This document shows positions 38,851-48,248 of a stretch of 64,000 nt of DNA, in pieces; within the stretch, counting starts at the first letter, position 1; each line of letters opens with the position of its first letter. Source of the DNA: Mycolicibacillus koreensis. Its GTDB lineage: Bacteria; Actinomycetota; Actinomycetes; Mycobacteriales; Mycobacteriaceae. The DNA is taken from contig NZ_NCXO01000004.1 in the NCBI RefSeq assembly GCF_002104795.1, forward strand, positions 84,764-148,763, in the 5' to 3' direction. The notes under the pieces were generated by a model. The model searched no databases. It was not told the origin of the DNA and saw only the letters and a program-made list of their open reading frames with translations. The translations under genes were made by a program, and so were the position numbers.

Positions 38851-40431
38851 TCACCGCGGCTCCGCACGCCGTTCGTGCGACGTGCCCTGCGTGCCGACGT
38901 CGGCCGCGACGGCATCGCCGGCACCGGCGGCATCGGGGCACCGGGGACGCTCGCCCACGGCGTCCGGGCCGCTCTGCTGGGTGCGACTCATCGCGTAGTC
39001 GACGGGATCCGGTGGCGCGGCCAGCATCCGTTGATAGACGTGCGGGGTCCACGGCCACAGTTCCGGAGTGCCGTCGACACCCAGATACCAACTGGTGCAA
39101 CCGGATGCCCAGACTGTATCCGGCATGGCGGCTCGCATCGCCGCGTTGTGGCGCTGAGTCGCCGTCATCGTCGGTGCGACGGTGTCGAATTCGCCGTCGC
39201 ACCAGCGTTGGATCCAACGCAGGATGTGTGCGCCCTGCGACTCGGCTATCGCGGTCAGCGGATAGTTGCCCACCGGGCTGTGCGGGCCGATCAGCATGAA
39301 GAAGTTCGGGAAGCCCGGCAACCCGACACCGAGATGGGCCTGCGGACCGTTCGCCCACAATTGCTCCACACTCACCCCGTGGACGCCGACCAGTCTCATC
39401 GGCCGCATGAAGGCGTGCGCGTCGAACCCGGTGGCCAGCACCAGGGCGTCCAGGTCGTGGTGAGCGCCGTCGGCGGTGACGATGCCGCGCGGTTCGACGT
39501 GGTCGATGTCGGTGTCGACCAGGGTCACGTTCGGTCGTTGCATCGCCCGGTAGAACCCGCCCGAGATGACCAACCGCCGACACATCGGTTGATAGTCCGG
39601 GGTGAGCCGACGGCGTAGATCGCGATCCCGCACGGTGCGCAGGTTGGCCCGCGCGATGGCGCTCAGCGCGGTGCGCCGCCAACCCGGTTTGACCAGGGCC
39701 CCGGCGAAGATTTCGAACGCCCGGTCATAGCCGCGGTAGGTCAGTCGGTCCAGCACGGGAATCCGGCGGCGCAGCGGAGCCGACCAGCGCCGGTATCCCG
39801 GATTCGGCAACGGCATAACCCACTGGGCGCTGCGCTGGTACAACTGCACCTGCGCGGCCGTCTCCGACAGCGCGACCACGATCTGTGCGCCGGTGGATCC
39901 GGTGCCGACGATTCCGACCCGTTTGCCGGTCAGGTCGGCGTCGTGGTCCCAGCGCGCCGAATGCATGACCGGTCCGGCGAATTCGGCGAGCCCGGGGATG
40001 TCGGGCATCCGCGGCTCCCGCAGCACACCGGTGGCCGCGATCAGGAAGTCGTGGGTGATCGACTCCCCCGCATCGGTGATCAGCCGCCAGCCCCGTTGGT
40101 CGAATCGGGCCTCGACGATCTCCACACCGAACCGGATCACCTGGTTCAGGCCGTATTCGGCGGTGACCCAGCGGAAGTAGTCGAAGATCTCCGGTCCGGG
40201 CGAGAACAGCCGGCTCCACTGCGGGTTGGTGGCAAAAGTGAACTGGTACAGCCGCGACGGCACGTCGCAGGCCAGCCCGGGATAGGTGTTGTCGCGCCAG
40301 GTGCCGCCGATCTCGGTGGCCTTCTCGTAGACGGTGATGTCGGTGATGCCGGCCTGCCGCAGCAGAATCGCCTGGCACAGCCCCGACATGCCGGCGCCGA
40401 TGATGCCCACCGAGGGCTGGCGTGGAGTCAT
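38851..40431 (-). CDS. Baeyer-Villiger flavin monooxygenase
   Basis: 526 residues. GIIGAGMSGLCQA (9-21) binds FAD. The BVMO fingerprint FAGPVMHSARW is at 151-161 and is followed by the NADPH site VGIVGTGSTGAQ. ALVLATGFDAHAF is the late flavoprotein motif. It should insert oxygen beside a ketone to give an ester or lactone, with NADPH and O2. A C-terminal extension of about 35 residues is charged and alanine-rich. Its start overlaps the SDR stop by 4 bp, and that SDR overlaps the P450, so the three are translated as a set. Confidence 0.9.
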   Translation of the reverse strand: MTPRQPSVGIIGAGMSGLCQAILLRQAGITDITVYEKATEIGGTWRDNTYPGLACDVPSRLYQFTFATNPQWSRLFSPGPEIFDYFRWVTAEYGLNQVIRFGVEIVEARFDQRGWRLITDAGESITHDFLIAATGVLREPRMPDIPGLAEFAGPVMHSARWDHDADLTGKRVGIVGTGSTGAQIVVALSETAAQVQLYQRSAQWVMPLPNPGYRRWSAPLRRRIPVLDRLTYRGYDRAFEIFAGALVKPGWRRTALSAIARANLRTVRDRDLRRRLTPDYQPMCRRLVISGGFYRAMQRPNVTLVDTDIDHVEPRGIVTADGAHHDLDALVLATGFDAHAFMRPMRLVGVHGVSVEQLWANGPQAHLGVGLPGFPNFFMLIGPHSPVGNYPLTAIAESQGAHILRWIQRWCDGEFDTVAPTMTATQRHNAAMRAAMPDTVWASGCTSWYLGVDGTPELWPWTPHVYQRMLAAPPDPVDYAMSRTQQSGPDAVGERPRCPDAAGAGDAVAADVGTQGTSHERRAEPR

Positions 40432-41276
40432 GTCCGGTCCCCCACCCGGTCGGCGTTGCCCACGGTGCGCCGGATGCCCGGCCAGACCGCCAGCAACCGG
40501 TCGGCGGAACTCAGCGGGGTGCGCAGGCTCACCAACGGCCCCACCCAGCGGGGCGCGTACACCCGCCGTGACCGGCGGGCCACGCCGGCGGCGATCGCGG
40601 TGGCCGCCGCGGCGACCGGGATGGGTTTGCCGACCACGGCGGGCACCGCGGACATCACCGCACCCAGCCCGGAGTCGGCGAGCAGATCCGCCGCCAGGCC
40701 GGTGTCGACCAGACCGAAGTAGGCGATCCCGACCCCGACGCCGGTACCACCGAGTTCCACCCGCAGCGAGCGAACCAGGGATTCCACACCGCTCTTGGCA
40801 GCCATATAGCCGCTGACCGTCGGCCCGGGCAGTACGGCCGCCACCGAGGCCACCGCCAGGAGATAGCCGCGGCGGGCCCGCAGGTGCGGCAGCGCGGCAT
40901 GAGCGGTGTGGAAGACGCCGGTCAGGTTGACGTCGATGACGTTGCGCCACCGCTCGGGGTCGACGGCCGCGACCGTGGCGCCCGGCCCGGCGATACCGGC
41001 GTTGGCCACCACCGCGTCCAGACCACCGAAGTGCTCGACAGAGCTTGCGCAGGCGGTGATCATCGATTCCGCGGAGGTGACGTCGGCGTTGAATGCGGCT
41101 GCCGCGCTGCCGAGCTCGCCCGCCAAGTGGGCGGCGGCAGCGACATCGCGGTCCAGAATGGCCACCCGAGCGCCGCGCGCAACCAGATCCCGGGCAACCT
41201 GCGCGCCGATACCGCGGGCCCCTCCGGTGACCATCACGGTCTTGCCGGCGATCCGGGCCGCTTGCGTTCGCCTCAT
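40428..41276 (-). CDS. Short-chain dehydrogenase/reductase
   Basis: 282 residues. MVTGGARGIGAQVARDL (15-31) is the NAD(P) site; NAGIAG and the active site VASVAAVLPGPTVSGYMAAKSG (Ser, Tyr-x-x-x-Lys) are complete. A C-terminal stretch of about 50 residues resembles the membrane-associated tails of mycobacterial SadH-like enzymes. It probably interconverts an alcohol and the ketone used by the adjacent BVMO. It overlaps both neighbours by 4 bp. Confidence 0.9.
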   Translation of the reverse strand: MRRTQAARIAGKTVMVTGGARGIGAQVARDLVARGARVAILDRDVAAAAHLAGELGSAAAAFNADVTSAESMITACASSVEHFGGLDAVVANAGIAGPGATVAAVDPERWRNVIDVNLTGVFHTAHAALPHLRARRGYLLAVASVAAVLPGPTVSGYMAAKSGVESLVRSLRVELGGTGVGVGIAYFGLVDTGLAADLLADSGLGAVMSAVPAVVGKPIPVAAAATAIAAGVARRSRRVYAPRWVGPLVSLRTPLSSADRLLAVWPGIRRTVGNADRVGDRT

Positions 41277-42589
41277 GCCGCCCTCCGGGCCCGCATCGGC
41301 AGCGACGCCGGGCCTTGGAGCGACGGGGTGGTTCCCCACCGCACCGGTCCAGCCAACTCCAGGGTCTCCACCTCGTCGAGCAGCTGATCGATGGCGGTGA
41401 TCACCTCCAGGCGGGCCAGATGCGCACCGAGACAGAAGTGGATCCCGTGACCGAACGCCACATGCCCGCTGGTCTTTCGGTGGATGTCGAAACGATCGGG
41501 ATCGGGGAACCTCTGCGGGTCGCGGTTGGCCGAGGAGTAGAACAGCACCACCCGCGAACCCCGCGGGATCACCACGTCCCCGATCGGGGCGTCGCCGGTG
41601 GCGGTGCGGGCCACCCACTGCACCGGCGAACCCCACCGGGCGGTCTCCTCCACCGCCGCCGGCAACAAGCTGCGATCCGTGCGCAGTTCGGCAAGGAGCT
41701 GCGGATCCTCGGCCAGGCGCATCAGCAGCATCCCCATCAGGTTGGTGGTGGTCTCGTTGCCCGCAACCAGGATCAGCACCGCGTAGAAGAACGCTTCGGC
41801 ATCGGAGATCTCACCCGCATCGACGGCGCCGGCAAGCCGGTCCAGCACGGTGAGGCCGGCCCGGTGGCGGCGGGTCCGGATTTCGTCGGCGACGAAGGCG
41901 CGGTATCCCAGATACGCGGGCAGCCCGGAGCGCACAAGCCCCAGGATCTCCCGGACGGACCGCGGTGCGAAGATCTCAGCGAACTCGTCGGAGACCGCAC
42001 GGAACTGGGACCATTGGCCGCGTGGTATCCCCAGCAGGTGGGCGATGACGTTGACTGGTAAGGGAATGGTCAACGCCGGCACCATGTCCACGACATCACC
42101 GCGACACAGCCGACCGACCCCCTCGACGGCCAGGGCCCGGATCTCCTCGGTCAACGCGGCGACCGACTTCTTGCTGAACATCGCTTGGGTGACCTTGCGC
42201 AACCGGTCGTGATCCGGCGGGTCGGTGACGAGCATGGCCGACGCCGGAGTGGAGCGCAGCATGATCCCCGAGGCCGACGAGAACGTCGCGTTATCGCGGG
42301 CGGCGGCGTGCACGTCGGCGTAACGGCCCAGCATCCACACGTCCAGTGCCTCGTTGACGACGACCCGCTCATGGCGGATGCGGACGAAATCTGGATGAGG
42401 ATTGGCGATGCTGGCCGGTTCGGTGGGATCGAAATCGGTTCGGGCGACGAACTTCGGCGCCCGCCGGACCCGCGGCCGACGCAGATCGCGATAGGTGCCG
42501 GTCACCAATGAGCCGCCCAGTTCGGTGACCGTTCGACCGGCGACTGCAGCCACCGTGCGGGGCGTGGGACGCAGCATGTCGATGGCCAT
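41273..42589 (-). CDS. Cytochrome P450
   Basis: 438 residues. The heme ligand is C386 in FGHGIHFCLGAHLARLE. The I-helix is LILVAGNETTTNL, with Asn-Glu-Thr in place of the usual Gly-Thr block, and the ExxR pair is EETAR. It is a soluble bacterial class I type needing ferredoxin and reductase; no ferredoxin gene is adjacent. It probably hydroxylates the hydrophobic substrate of the cluster. ATG 42589 has TAACGT 7 nt upstream, giving it a leaderless promoter inside the gene series. I cannot assign a CYP family number. Confidence 0.94.
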   Translation of the reverse strand: MAIDMLRPTPRTVAAVAGRTVTELGGSLVTGTYRDLRRPRVRRAPKFVARTDFDPTEPASIANPHPDFVRIRHERVVVNEALDVWMLGRYADVHAAARDNATFSSASGIMLRSTPASAMLVTDPPDHDRLRKVTQAMFSKKSVAALTEEIRALAVEGVGRLCRGDVVDMVPALTIPLPVNVIAHLLGIPRGQWSQFRAVSDEFAEIFAPRSVREILGLVRSGLPAYLGYRAFVADEIRTRRHRAGLTVLDRLAGAVDAGEISDAEAFFYAVLILVAGNETTTNLMGMLLMRLAEDPQLLAELRTDRSLLPAAVEETARWGSPVQWVARTATGDAPIGDVVIPRGSRVVLFYSSANRDPQRFPDPDRFDIHRKTSGHVAFGHGIHFCLGAHLARLEVITAIDQLLDEVETLELAGPVRWGTTPSLQGPASLPMRARRAA

Positions 42590-42596
42590 GACGATG

Positions 42597-42602
42597 ACGT
42601 TA
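42597..42602 (-). promoter_or_regulatory. -10 element for leaderless P450 transcript
   Basis: TAACGT on the minus strand, followed by CATCGTC and ATG 42589. Motif site 3 lies 41-58 bp upstream of it, a usual place for an AraC-type activator. Confidence 0.55.
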
Positions 42603-42642
42603 GGGTCGCGATCGCGGTAACGGAATACCCGATACAGACAGT

Positions 42643-42660
42643 GATTTGATATTTTCAGAC
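42643..42660 (+). promoter_or_regulatory. AraC-regulon candidate site 3 upstream of the P450
   Basis: gatttgatattttcagac. It matches site 2 at 16 of 18 positions. It overlaps the last bases of the frameshifted SDR gene and lies 54-71 bp upstream of the P450 start. Confidence 0.55.
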
Positions 42661-43543
42661 AGCACCTTCCCGTTCGTCTCCACCCCGCCCACTCACCTCC
42701 GCCCCGGTGGCGCGCCGATGGTAGGCGTCACGAGCCGTTTGGTCGACGGCGAGATATGCCTGATCGGTTCTCGTGACCCGGAACACCCACCGGCGCAACC
42801 TTTCCGGCAATACCTTTGCGGTCGCCAAAGTCCCGCTCAGGCGACGCGGCACGTAGTTCAGAGCCCGATGGTTCTGCGCAGTGGCCACGACGGCTGCAGC
42901 GATGTCCTCGGGCTCCACCGAACCGAACCGCTCGATCACGCCGGGAAGATCGATCCCCGCCGACAGCTCGGTGTGCACGATGCCCGGAAGGATCGCGCAC
43001 ACCGCCACCTGGTGCTCCTTCAGTTCCTCCCGCAGCGCCAAGGTCAACCCGACCACCCCGAATTTGGTGGCGCAGTAGGTTGCCACGCCGGGAAACCCGG
43101 CCACCCCCGCCATCGATGCGACGTTGATGATCGTGCCCGATCCTTGGCGGATGAACCGTTGAGCGGCCAATTTGCAGCCGGTGACCACCCCGCGCAGGTT
43201 GATGTCGATCATCGCATCGGCGGTTGCCGGCGTTTCCTCCAGGAATGCACCGGTGAGCATCACCCCGGCGTTGTTGACCACGATGTCCAGCGGACCGAGC
43301 CGGCGTTCGGTGTCATCGAGGAACGCGGCGAACGCCTGGGGCGAGGTGACATCCAGCGGCAACGCGATCAACTGCCCCTCCCCGGCGATCGACGCGGCGG
43401 CGCTGGTGGCCCGCCCGGCGTCGAGGTCACCGATCGCGACTTTGGCCCCGGCCGCGACGAACGCCTTCGCGGTGGCCAACCCGATACCGCGCGCCCCCGC
43501 CGGTGATGGCGACCACCCGTCCGGTCAATGATGTGTGTGTCAT
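42655..43543 (-). pseudogene. Short-chain dehydrogenase with a one-base frameshift near the start
   Basis: The natural start is ATG 43543, with AAGGAG just upstream. It reads MTHTSLTGRVVAITGG and then leaves frame. Removing one base from the five-C run at 43494-43498 (plus strand) restores TGGARGIGLATAKAF and an intact enzyme of about 295 residues, with NNAGVM, VASMAGVAGFPGVATYCATK (Ser, Tyr, Lys) and VEPEDIAAAVV. As given, the NAD loop is out of frame with the rest. A real mutation and a homopolymer sequencing error are both possible. Downstream genes of the series are intact. Confidence 0.8.
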
Positions 43544-43576
43544 CGCACTCCTTGTCAACGGGGCAGGAACGGGCCG

Positions 43577-45160
43577 TCACGGCCCCGCGAGCTGGTTTTT
43601 CAACAGTTTTCCGGTGGCGTTGCGCGGCAGTTCCTCGATGAACACCACATCGCGGGGCACCTTGTGGCGGGCGAGCCTGCCGCGTACGAACGCGCGGACG
43701 TCGTCGGCGTCCAGCGTCGCCCGGGCCCGGGTCACGACGAACGCACAGAGACGCTGACCGAAGTCGACGTCATCGACGCCGATCACCGCGGCTTCCAGCA
43801 CCTCGGGGTGATCGTCGAGCAGGTTCTCCACCTCCAAGGGGAAGACGTTCTCCCCACCGGAGACGATCATCTCGTCGTCGCGCCCGTCGACGAACCAGAG
43901 TCCGTCCTCGGTGAAATGCCCGGTGTCCCCGGTCGACAGCAACCCGTCGACGATCTCCTTGTGGCTGCCGTCGGTGTAGCCGGCAAACGACAGCCCGCTG
44001 GAGACAAACAGCGTTCCCGACCGGTGCGGTGCGGTGATGCGACGGCGTTCACGGTCGTAGACGGCCAGCCGGCAGCCGACCGGCGGCCGGCCGACCGTGC
44101 CCGGCGCGGCCCGCAGGTCGGCGGGGGTGGCGAGTGCGGCGGCGGCCACCTCGGTGGAGCCGTACAGGTTGTAGAGCACCTCGCCGAACGCCGCGGCGGT
44201 GCGCCGGCACAGCTCCGGGGAGAGCGCCGACCCGGCGGCGAACACCACCCGCAGCGACGAGGTGTCGTAGCGGGCCAATGTCTGTGGGCCGAGGTCGAGG
44301 ATCCGTTGGAGCATGGTGGGAACGACGACCAGGGCCTGCACCCGGTAGCGGTCGATGGCCGCCAGCGTGGACTCGGGGTCGAATCGCCGCGCCAGCACCA
44401 CCCGGTTGCCCAACGACAGGCCCAACGCGCAGGTCGCCAATCCGGTGGCGTGGAACAGCGGTGCCGCGACGTAATAGCTGGCCCCGGACGGCCAGGGCAC
44501 CCGGTCCAACAGTTGCGCGCTCTGCAGCGGATTGATCTTCTCGCGGGGCGCACCTTTCGGGGTTCCGGTGGTTCCGCTGGTCAACAGCACCATTCCGCCC
44601 GGGTGCGCAGGTGGGGGCAGCGTATCGGCGGGCTGGTCGCGGCTGAGCGCGGCGACGTCGAGTCGCCGTGTCGTTGCCGGCAGCTCGGTGAACAGCTCAT
44701 CGAACTCGTGGTCGGCCACCACGGCGGCGACCTGTTCGCGTGCGCTGACGTCGATGAGCTGCGGGCCGGCGAAACCGGTGTTCATCAGCACCGCACGCGC
44801 CCCGATTTTGCTCGCCGCCGACAGGGTGAGCAGCACATCCCGGTGGTTGCGGTGCAGCACCGCGATCACCGAGCCGGGGCCGATCCCCTCGGCGAGCAAC
44901 CCCCAGGCCAACGCGTTGCTGGCGGCCTCGAGCTCGGTGAAGTTCACCGCCCCGTCGTCGTCGACGAGGGCCGGCGCAGTGCCGTGACGGACTGCGGCGT
45001 AGCGGATCATCCCACCGAGGGCCCCGTAGCGGCGCACCGCCCGTGCCGCCCGCACCGCCCGGTCCGGCCGCAGCGGCTCGATCATGCCGCGCCGGATCAA
45101 CACCATGGCTGCGGCCACTCGATCGGTCAGCAACTGCCCGGTCCCCTTCCCCGCACGCAC
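43577..45160 (-). CDS. Acyl-CoA synthetase (FadD type)
   Basis: 527 residues from GTG 45160; an ATG at 45106 is an alternative. VLLTSGTTGTPKGA is the P-loop, YNLYGSTEVA the A5 motif, STGDTGHF and VDGRDDEMIVSGGENV the hinge region, and PRNATGKLLKNQL has the catalytic lysine. It activates a carboxylic acid as the CoA thioester through an acyl-AMP. It begins 5 bp after the FadE stop. The chain or ring acid made by the cluster is the inferred substrate. It resembles FadD12-like enzymes, but I do not claim orthology. Confidence 0.92.
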   Translation of the reverse strand: MRAGKGTGQLLTDRVAAAMVLIRRGMIEPLRPDRAVRAARAVRRYGALGGMIRYAAVRHGTAPALVDDDGAVNFTELEAASNALAWGLLAEGIGPGSVIAVLHRNHRDVLLTLSAASKIGARAVLMNTGFAGPQLIDVSAREQVAAVVADHEFDELFTELPATTRRLDVAALSRDQPADTLPPPAHPGGMVLLTSGTTGTPKGAPREKINPLQSAQLLDRVPWPSGASYYVAAPLFHATGLATCALGLSLGNRVVLARRFDPESTLAAIDRYRVQALVVVPTMLQRILDLGPQTLARYDTSSLRVVFAAGSALSPELCRRTAAAFGEVLYNLYGSTEVAAAALATPADLRAAPGTVGRPPVGCRLAVYDRERRRITAPHRSGTLFVSSGLSFAGYTDGSHKEIVDGLLSTGDTGHFTEDGLWFVDGRDDEMIVSGGENVFPLEVENLLDDHPEVLEAAVIGVDDVDFGQRLCAFVVTRARATLDADDVRAFVRGRLARHKVPRDVVFIEELPRNATGKLLKNQLAGP

Positions 45161-45165
45161 CGCGA

Positions 45166-46419
45166 TCAGGCCAGCAGACCCTTGGCGATGTGGGTGATCT
45201 GCACCTCGTTGCTGCCGGCGTAGATCATCAGCGACTTGGCATCGCGGGCGAGTTGCTCCACCCGGTATTCGGCCATGTAGCCGTTGCCGCCGAACAGTTG
45301 GACGGCCTCCATGGCGACCTCGGTGGCGGCCTCCGAGGAGTACAGCTTCATCGCCGACGCCTCGGCCAGCGACGGTGTCTTACCGGCCTTCCCCTTCTCC
45401 AAAGTCTGGAACACCATGTTCTGCACGTTGATCCGGGCGACTTCCATCTTCGCCAGCTTGGCCTGAATGAGTTGGAACTGGCCGATGTTCTGCCCCCACA
45501 GCGTGCGGTTCTTCGCGTAATCCACGCACAGCCGATGACATTCGTTGATGATGCCCAGCGACATCAACGCGACCCCGGCCCGTTCGGCGACGAAGTTCGC
45601 CCGCGCGCTCTCCCGCCCGTCCCCGCCGGTGTGCTTCTCGGTCTCGCCGAGCAGGCGATCGGGTGTCAACCGGACGTCGTCGAAGAACAGCTCTCCGGTC
45701 GGCGAGGACATCATGCCCATCTTCTTGAACGCCTTGCCCTGGGTGAGCCCGGGCATGCCGGCTTCCAGGACGAAGGTGAGCACCGGACGGTGGCGCTTGT
45801 CGACGGCCGGGTCGCCTTCGTCGAGTTTGGCGTAGACGATCAGCACATCGGCGTCGGGTCCGTTGGTGATGAACGTCTTCTGGCCGTTGAGGATGTAGTC
45901 GGCACCGTCGCGGCGGACATAGGTTTTCATGCCGCCGAAGGCATCCGAGCCGGCGTCGGGTTCGGTGATGGCCCAGCAGGCGATCTTGTCCAGCGTCATC
46001 AGCTCGGGCAGCCAGCGTTTCTTCTGCGCCAGCGTTCCACGACTCATGATCGTGGCCGCACCCAACCCGAGGCTCACCCCGACGGTGGACAGCAGACCGA
46101 TGCTGACCCCGGACAACTCGGCGACCAGCACCGCGGCCATCGACAGTTGGCCGGCCATGTCGCCGAGCCCACCGGAGTCGGCTTCCCCCTTCTCGGTGGT
46201 CGCCGTGCCGTCGGCCTTGGCGCGCTGGCGCTCCAGCATGTTCTTGACCGCTTCGCCGGCCATCACGTCCAGCGCGAACTCGCTGAACAGTTTGCGCGCG
46301 ATCGGGTACGGCGACAGCTCACCGCTTTCCAGGGCGTCCTGGTGTGGACGGATCTCCTTGTCGATGAACGCACGCATGGTGTCGCGCATGATGATGTCGG
46401 TGTCGGACCACTCGAACAT
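45166..46419 (-). CDS. Acyl-CoA dehydrogenase (FadE, possibly FadE21-like)
   Basis: 417 residues. ACWAITEPDAGSDAFGG is the FAD/substrate loop, KTFITNGPDAD and RTLWGQNIGQFQLIQ are conserved, and IYAGSNEVQITHIAKGLL carries the C-terminal region with the usual glutamate. It forms the alpha-beta double bond of an acyl-CoA. fadE21 lies next to ltp1 in M. tuberculosis, and an Ltp1-like thiolase is in this same gene series, so a FadE21 relation is possible. An alpha-helical insert (RQRAKADGTATTEKGEADSG) near residue 65 is unusual. Confidence 0.9.
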   Translation of the reverse strand: MFEWSDTDIIMRDTMRAFIDKEIRPHQDALESGELSPYPIARKLFSEFALDVMAGEAVKNMLERQRAKADGTATTEKGEADSGGLGDMAGQLSMAAVLVAELSGVSIGLLSTVGVSLGLGAATIMSRGTLAQKKRWLPELMTLDKIACWAITEPDAGSDAFGGMKTYVRRDGADYILNGQKTFITNGPDADVLIVYAKLDEGDPAVDKRHRPVLTFVLEAGMPGLTQGKAFKKMGMMSSPTGELFFDDVRLTPDRLLGETEKHTGGDGRESARANFVAERAGVALMSLGIINECHRLCVDYAKNRTLWGQNIGQFQLIQAKLAKMEVARINVQNMVFQTLEKGKAGKTPSLAEASAMKLYSSEAATEVAMEAVQLFGGNGYMAEYRVEQLARDAKSLMIYAGSNEVQITHIAKGLLA

Positions 46420-46448
46420 TGCGGTTCTCCTGTTGTCGTCTCGGGCCG

Positions 46449-47318
46449 CTACTGGGGCAACCGGGCGGCGATGTCGTCGATCTGCCAGAGCCCGTCGGTT
46501 TCGATGGTCTCGGTGTCGTGCCAGCCGGCGAGCCGCGAGATCGCCCCGCCCTGCACCGCGAAAACCCCGCCGGTGACCGGACATTTCTCGGTGGCCAGGT
46601 ACGCCACCAGCGGCGAGATGTTTGCCGGACTGAACAGGTCCAGCTCCCCCTCGTCGGGTTCGGCCATCAGCGCCCCCATTCCGGGGGTGGCCAGGGTGAG
46701 CCGGGTGCGCGCGATCGGGGCGATCGCGTTGGCGCGCACCCCGTAGCGTTCCAACTCCTCGGCGGCGACCAGGGTCAGCGCCGCGATACCGGCCTTGGCG
46801 GCCCCGTAGTTGGCTTGGCCGGCGTTGGGCAGGGTGACCCCCGACGCCGAGGCGGTGTTGACGATCGCGGCGTTGGGCTGATCGCCCGCCTTCGACTGGG
46901 TCTTCCAGTACTCGGCAGCGTGGCGCATCGTGGCGAAGTGCCCTTTGAGGTGCACGTCGAGCACGGCATCCCACTGGGATTCCTCCATGCCGGCGATGAA
47001 CGCGTCCCGCAGGATTCCGGCGTTGTTGACCAGGACGTCGAGACGGCCGAACTCGTCGACGGCCTGGGTGATGAGGTTCTTCGCCGCCGCCCAGTCGGCG
47101 ACGCTGTCGGTGTTGGCCACCGCACGCCCGCCGGCCGCCACGATCTCGTCGACCACCTGTTGGGCTGCGCTGGTGTCGGCGTCCTCCCCGGCGTTGCTGC
47201 CGCCGAGGTCGTTGACGACGACGGCCGCGCCCTCGCGGGCGAACAGCAGCGCGTGTTCGCGTCCGATCCCGCGGCCCGCGCCGGTGATGATGGCGACCCG
47301 CCCTTCCAAAGCTCCCAT
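46449..47318 (-). CDS. Short-chain dehydrogenase, multifunctional-enzyme-2 type
   Basis: 289 residues. AIITGAGRGIGREHALLF (9-26), VVNDLGGSNAG and LVNNAGILRD are typical of the (3R)-hydroxyacyl-CoA dehydrogenase part of peroxisomal MFE-2. The active site is NTASASGVTLPNAGQANYGAAKAG (Ser, Tyr-x-x-x-Lys). With the neighbouring MaoC hydratase it would complete the hydration and second oxidation of a beta-oxidation cycle. It is 29 bp ahead of fadE. Confidence 0.9.
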   Translation of the reverse strand: MGALEGRVAIITGAGRGIGREHALLFAREGAAVVVNDLGGSNAGEDADTSAAQQVVDEIVAAGGRAVANTDSVADWAAAKNLITQAVDEFGRLDVLVNNAGILRDAFIAGMEESQWDAVLDVHLKGHFATMRHAAEYWKTQSKAGDQPNAAIVNTASASGVTLPNAGQANYGAAKAGIAALTLVAAEELERYGVRANAIAPIARTRLTLATPGMGALMAEPDEGELDLFSPANISPLVAYLATEKCPVTGGVFAVQGGAISRLAGWHDTETIETDGLWQIDDIAARLPQ

Positions 47319-47365
47319 GTGTCGTCTCCTTCTGCGTGGTTTCGGGTATGCGCTATCGGGTGCGG

Positions 47366-48235
47366 CTAGTCGGCCAGCACGGCCAGCCCGTCGGTGATCG
47401 CGAACTCGTCGGTGCCCACCCGGGCGGTCTCGAACGCGTAGCTGGTCACGGCGTCACCCAATCCGGTCTTCCAGATCCGGGTCTCCAGGTCGTCGCCGGG
47501 CAGCACCATCTTGGAGAACCGCACCGCGAGTCGTTTGAGCCGGTTCACATCAGAGTCACCGAACTCGGTGAGCACCGCCCACGAGGTGAACGCCATGGTG
47601 CACAGGCCGTGGGCGATGATGCCCGGCAGCCCGGCGTCGCGCGCCACCTCCTCGTCGAGGTGGATCGGCATCGGGTCACCGGCGGCCGGGCCGTACCGGT
47701 AGGTCTGGTCGTCGTCGACGTGCTGGACGACCGTGGCCGCCGGAGCCTGCTCGCGCAGCGCTGCGTCGAACTTGTGGACGGGCACCTGATCTCCGGCCGC
47801 CTCACCGGCGTTGACGCCGCGGAAGAAACCGATCAGGTACTGCTCGTTGACCAGTTCACCCTCGGCGTCCCGGGTTTCGAGATGGATCGAGACCCGGGCA
47901 CCGGAATCCACCGAGTCGTAACCGATCACCCGGGCGCGCGAACTGAGACGGTCCCCGGGGCGGATGGGTCGGTGGAAGTGGAAATCCTGCTCGCCGTGGA
48001 CGATCCGGCCGAAGATCTCGATCGGAACCACGTCGAGCACCGGTGTCATCAGCGCGTCGAAAGCGGGCACGATCGCGAACACCGGCGGCGCGATGTCCCC
48101 GGACCGGTGGGCGGCGATCGGGTCGTTGGTCGCCGCCGCATACTCGGCGATTCGCTCCCGGGTGACCTCGAAGGTTTCCGGGTCGGCCCAGACGTTCAGC
48201 CCCGAGTTGTCGAATTCGGTGATCTCGTCGGTCAT
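47366..48235 (-). CDS. MaoC-type double-hotdog enoyl-CoA hydratase
   Basis: 289 residues. The C-terminal hotdog has the hydratase-2 motif AAGDPMPIHLDEEVARDAGL with the catalytic Asp and His, then IAHGLCTMAF. The N-terminal hotdog (IHGEQDFHF-like VHGEQDFHFHRPIRPGDRL) lacks the motif, as in known double-hotdog hydratases. It should add water to an enoyl-CoA to give the (R)-3-hydroxyacyl-CoA. ATG 48235 is 13 bp after the SRPBCC stop; a GTG at 48247 is also in frame. Confidence 0.9.
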   Translation of the reverse strand: MTDEITEFDNSGLNVWADPETFEVTRERIAEYAAATNDPIAAHRSGDIAPPVFAIVPAFDALMTPVLDVVPIEIFGRIVHGEQDFHFHRPIRPGDRLSSRARVIGYDSVDSGARVSIHLETRDAEGELVNEQYLIGFFRGVNAGEAAGDQVPVHKFDAALREQAPAATVVQHVDDDQTYRYGPAAGDPMPIHLDEEVARDAGLPGIIAHGLCTMAFTSWAVLTEFGDSDVNRLKRLAVRFSKMVLPGDDLETRIWKTGLGDAVTSYAFETARVGTDEFAITDGLAVLAD

Positions 48236-48248
48236 CGGCTCGGGCACC

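Noticed and set aside
36666..42589. Identity with the M. tuberculosis virS-mymA locus
   Set aside because: The regulator and a BVMO-type gene are similar in kind, but gene order and orientation differ and lipR, tgs4 and fadD13 equivalents are absent, so only a family resemblance is stated.
43535..45223. Open frame of 562 codons on the plus strand opposite fadD
   Set aside because: The minus-strand acyl-CoA synthetase has all its motifs; the plus-strand frame is a composition artefact.
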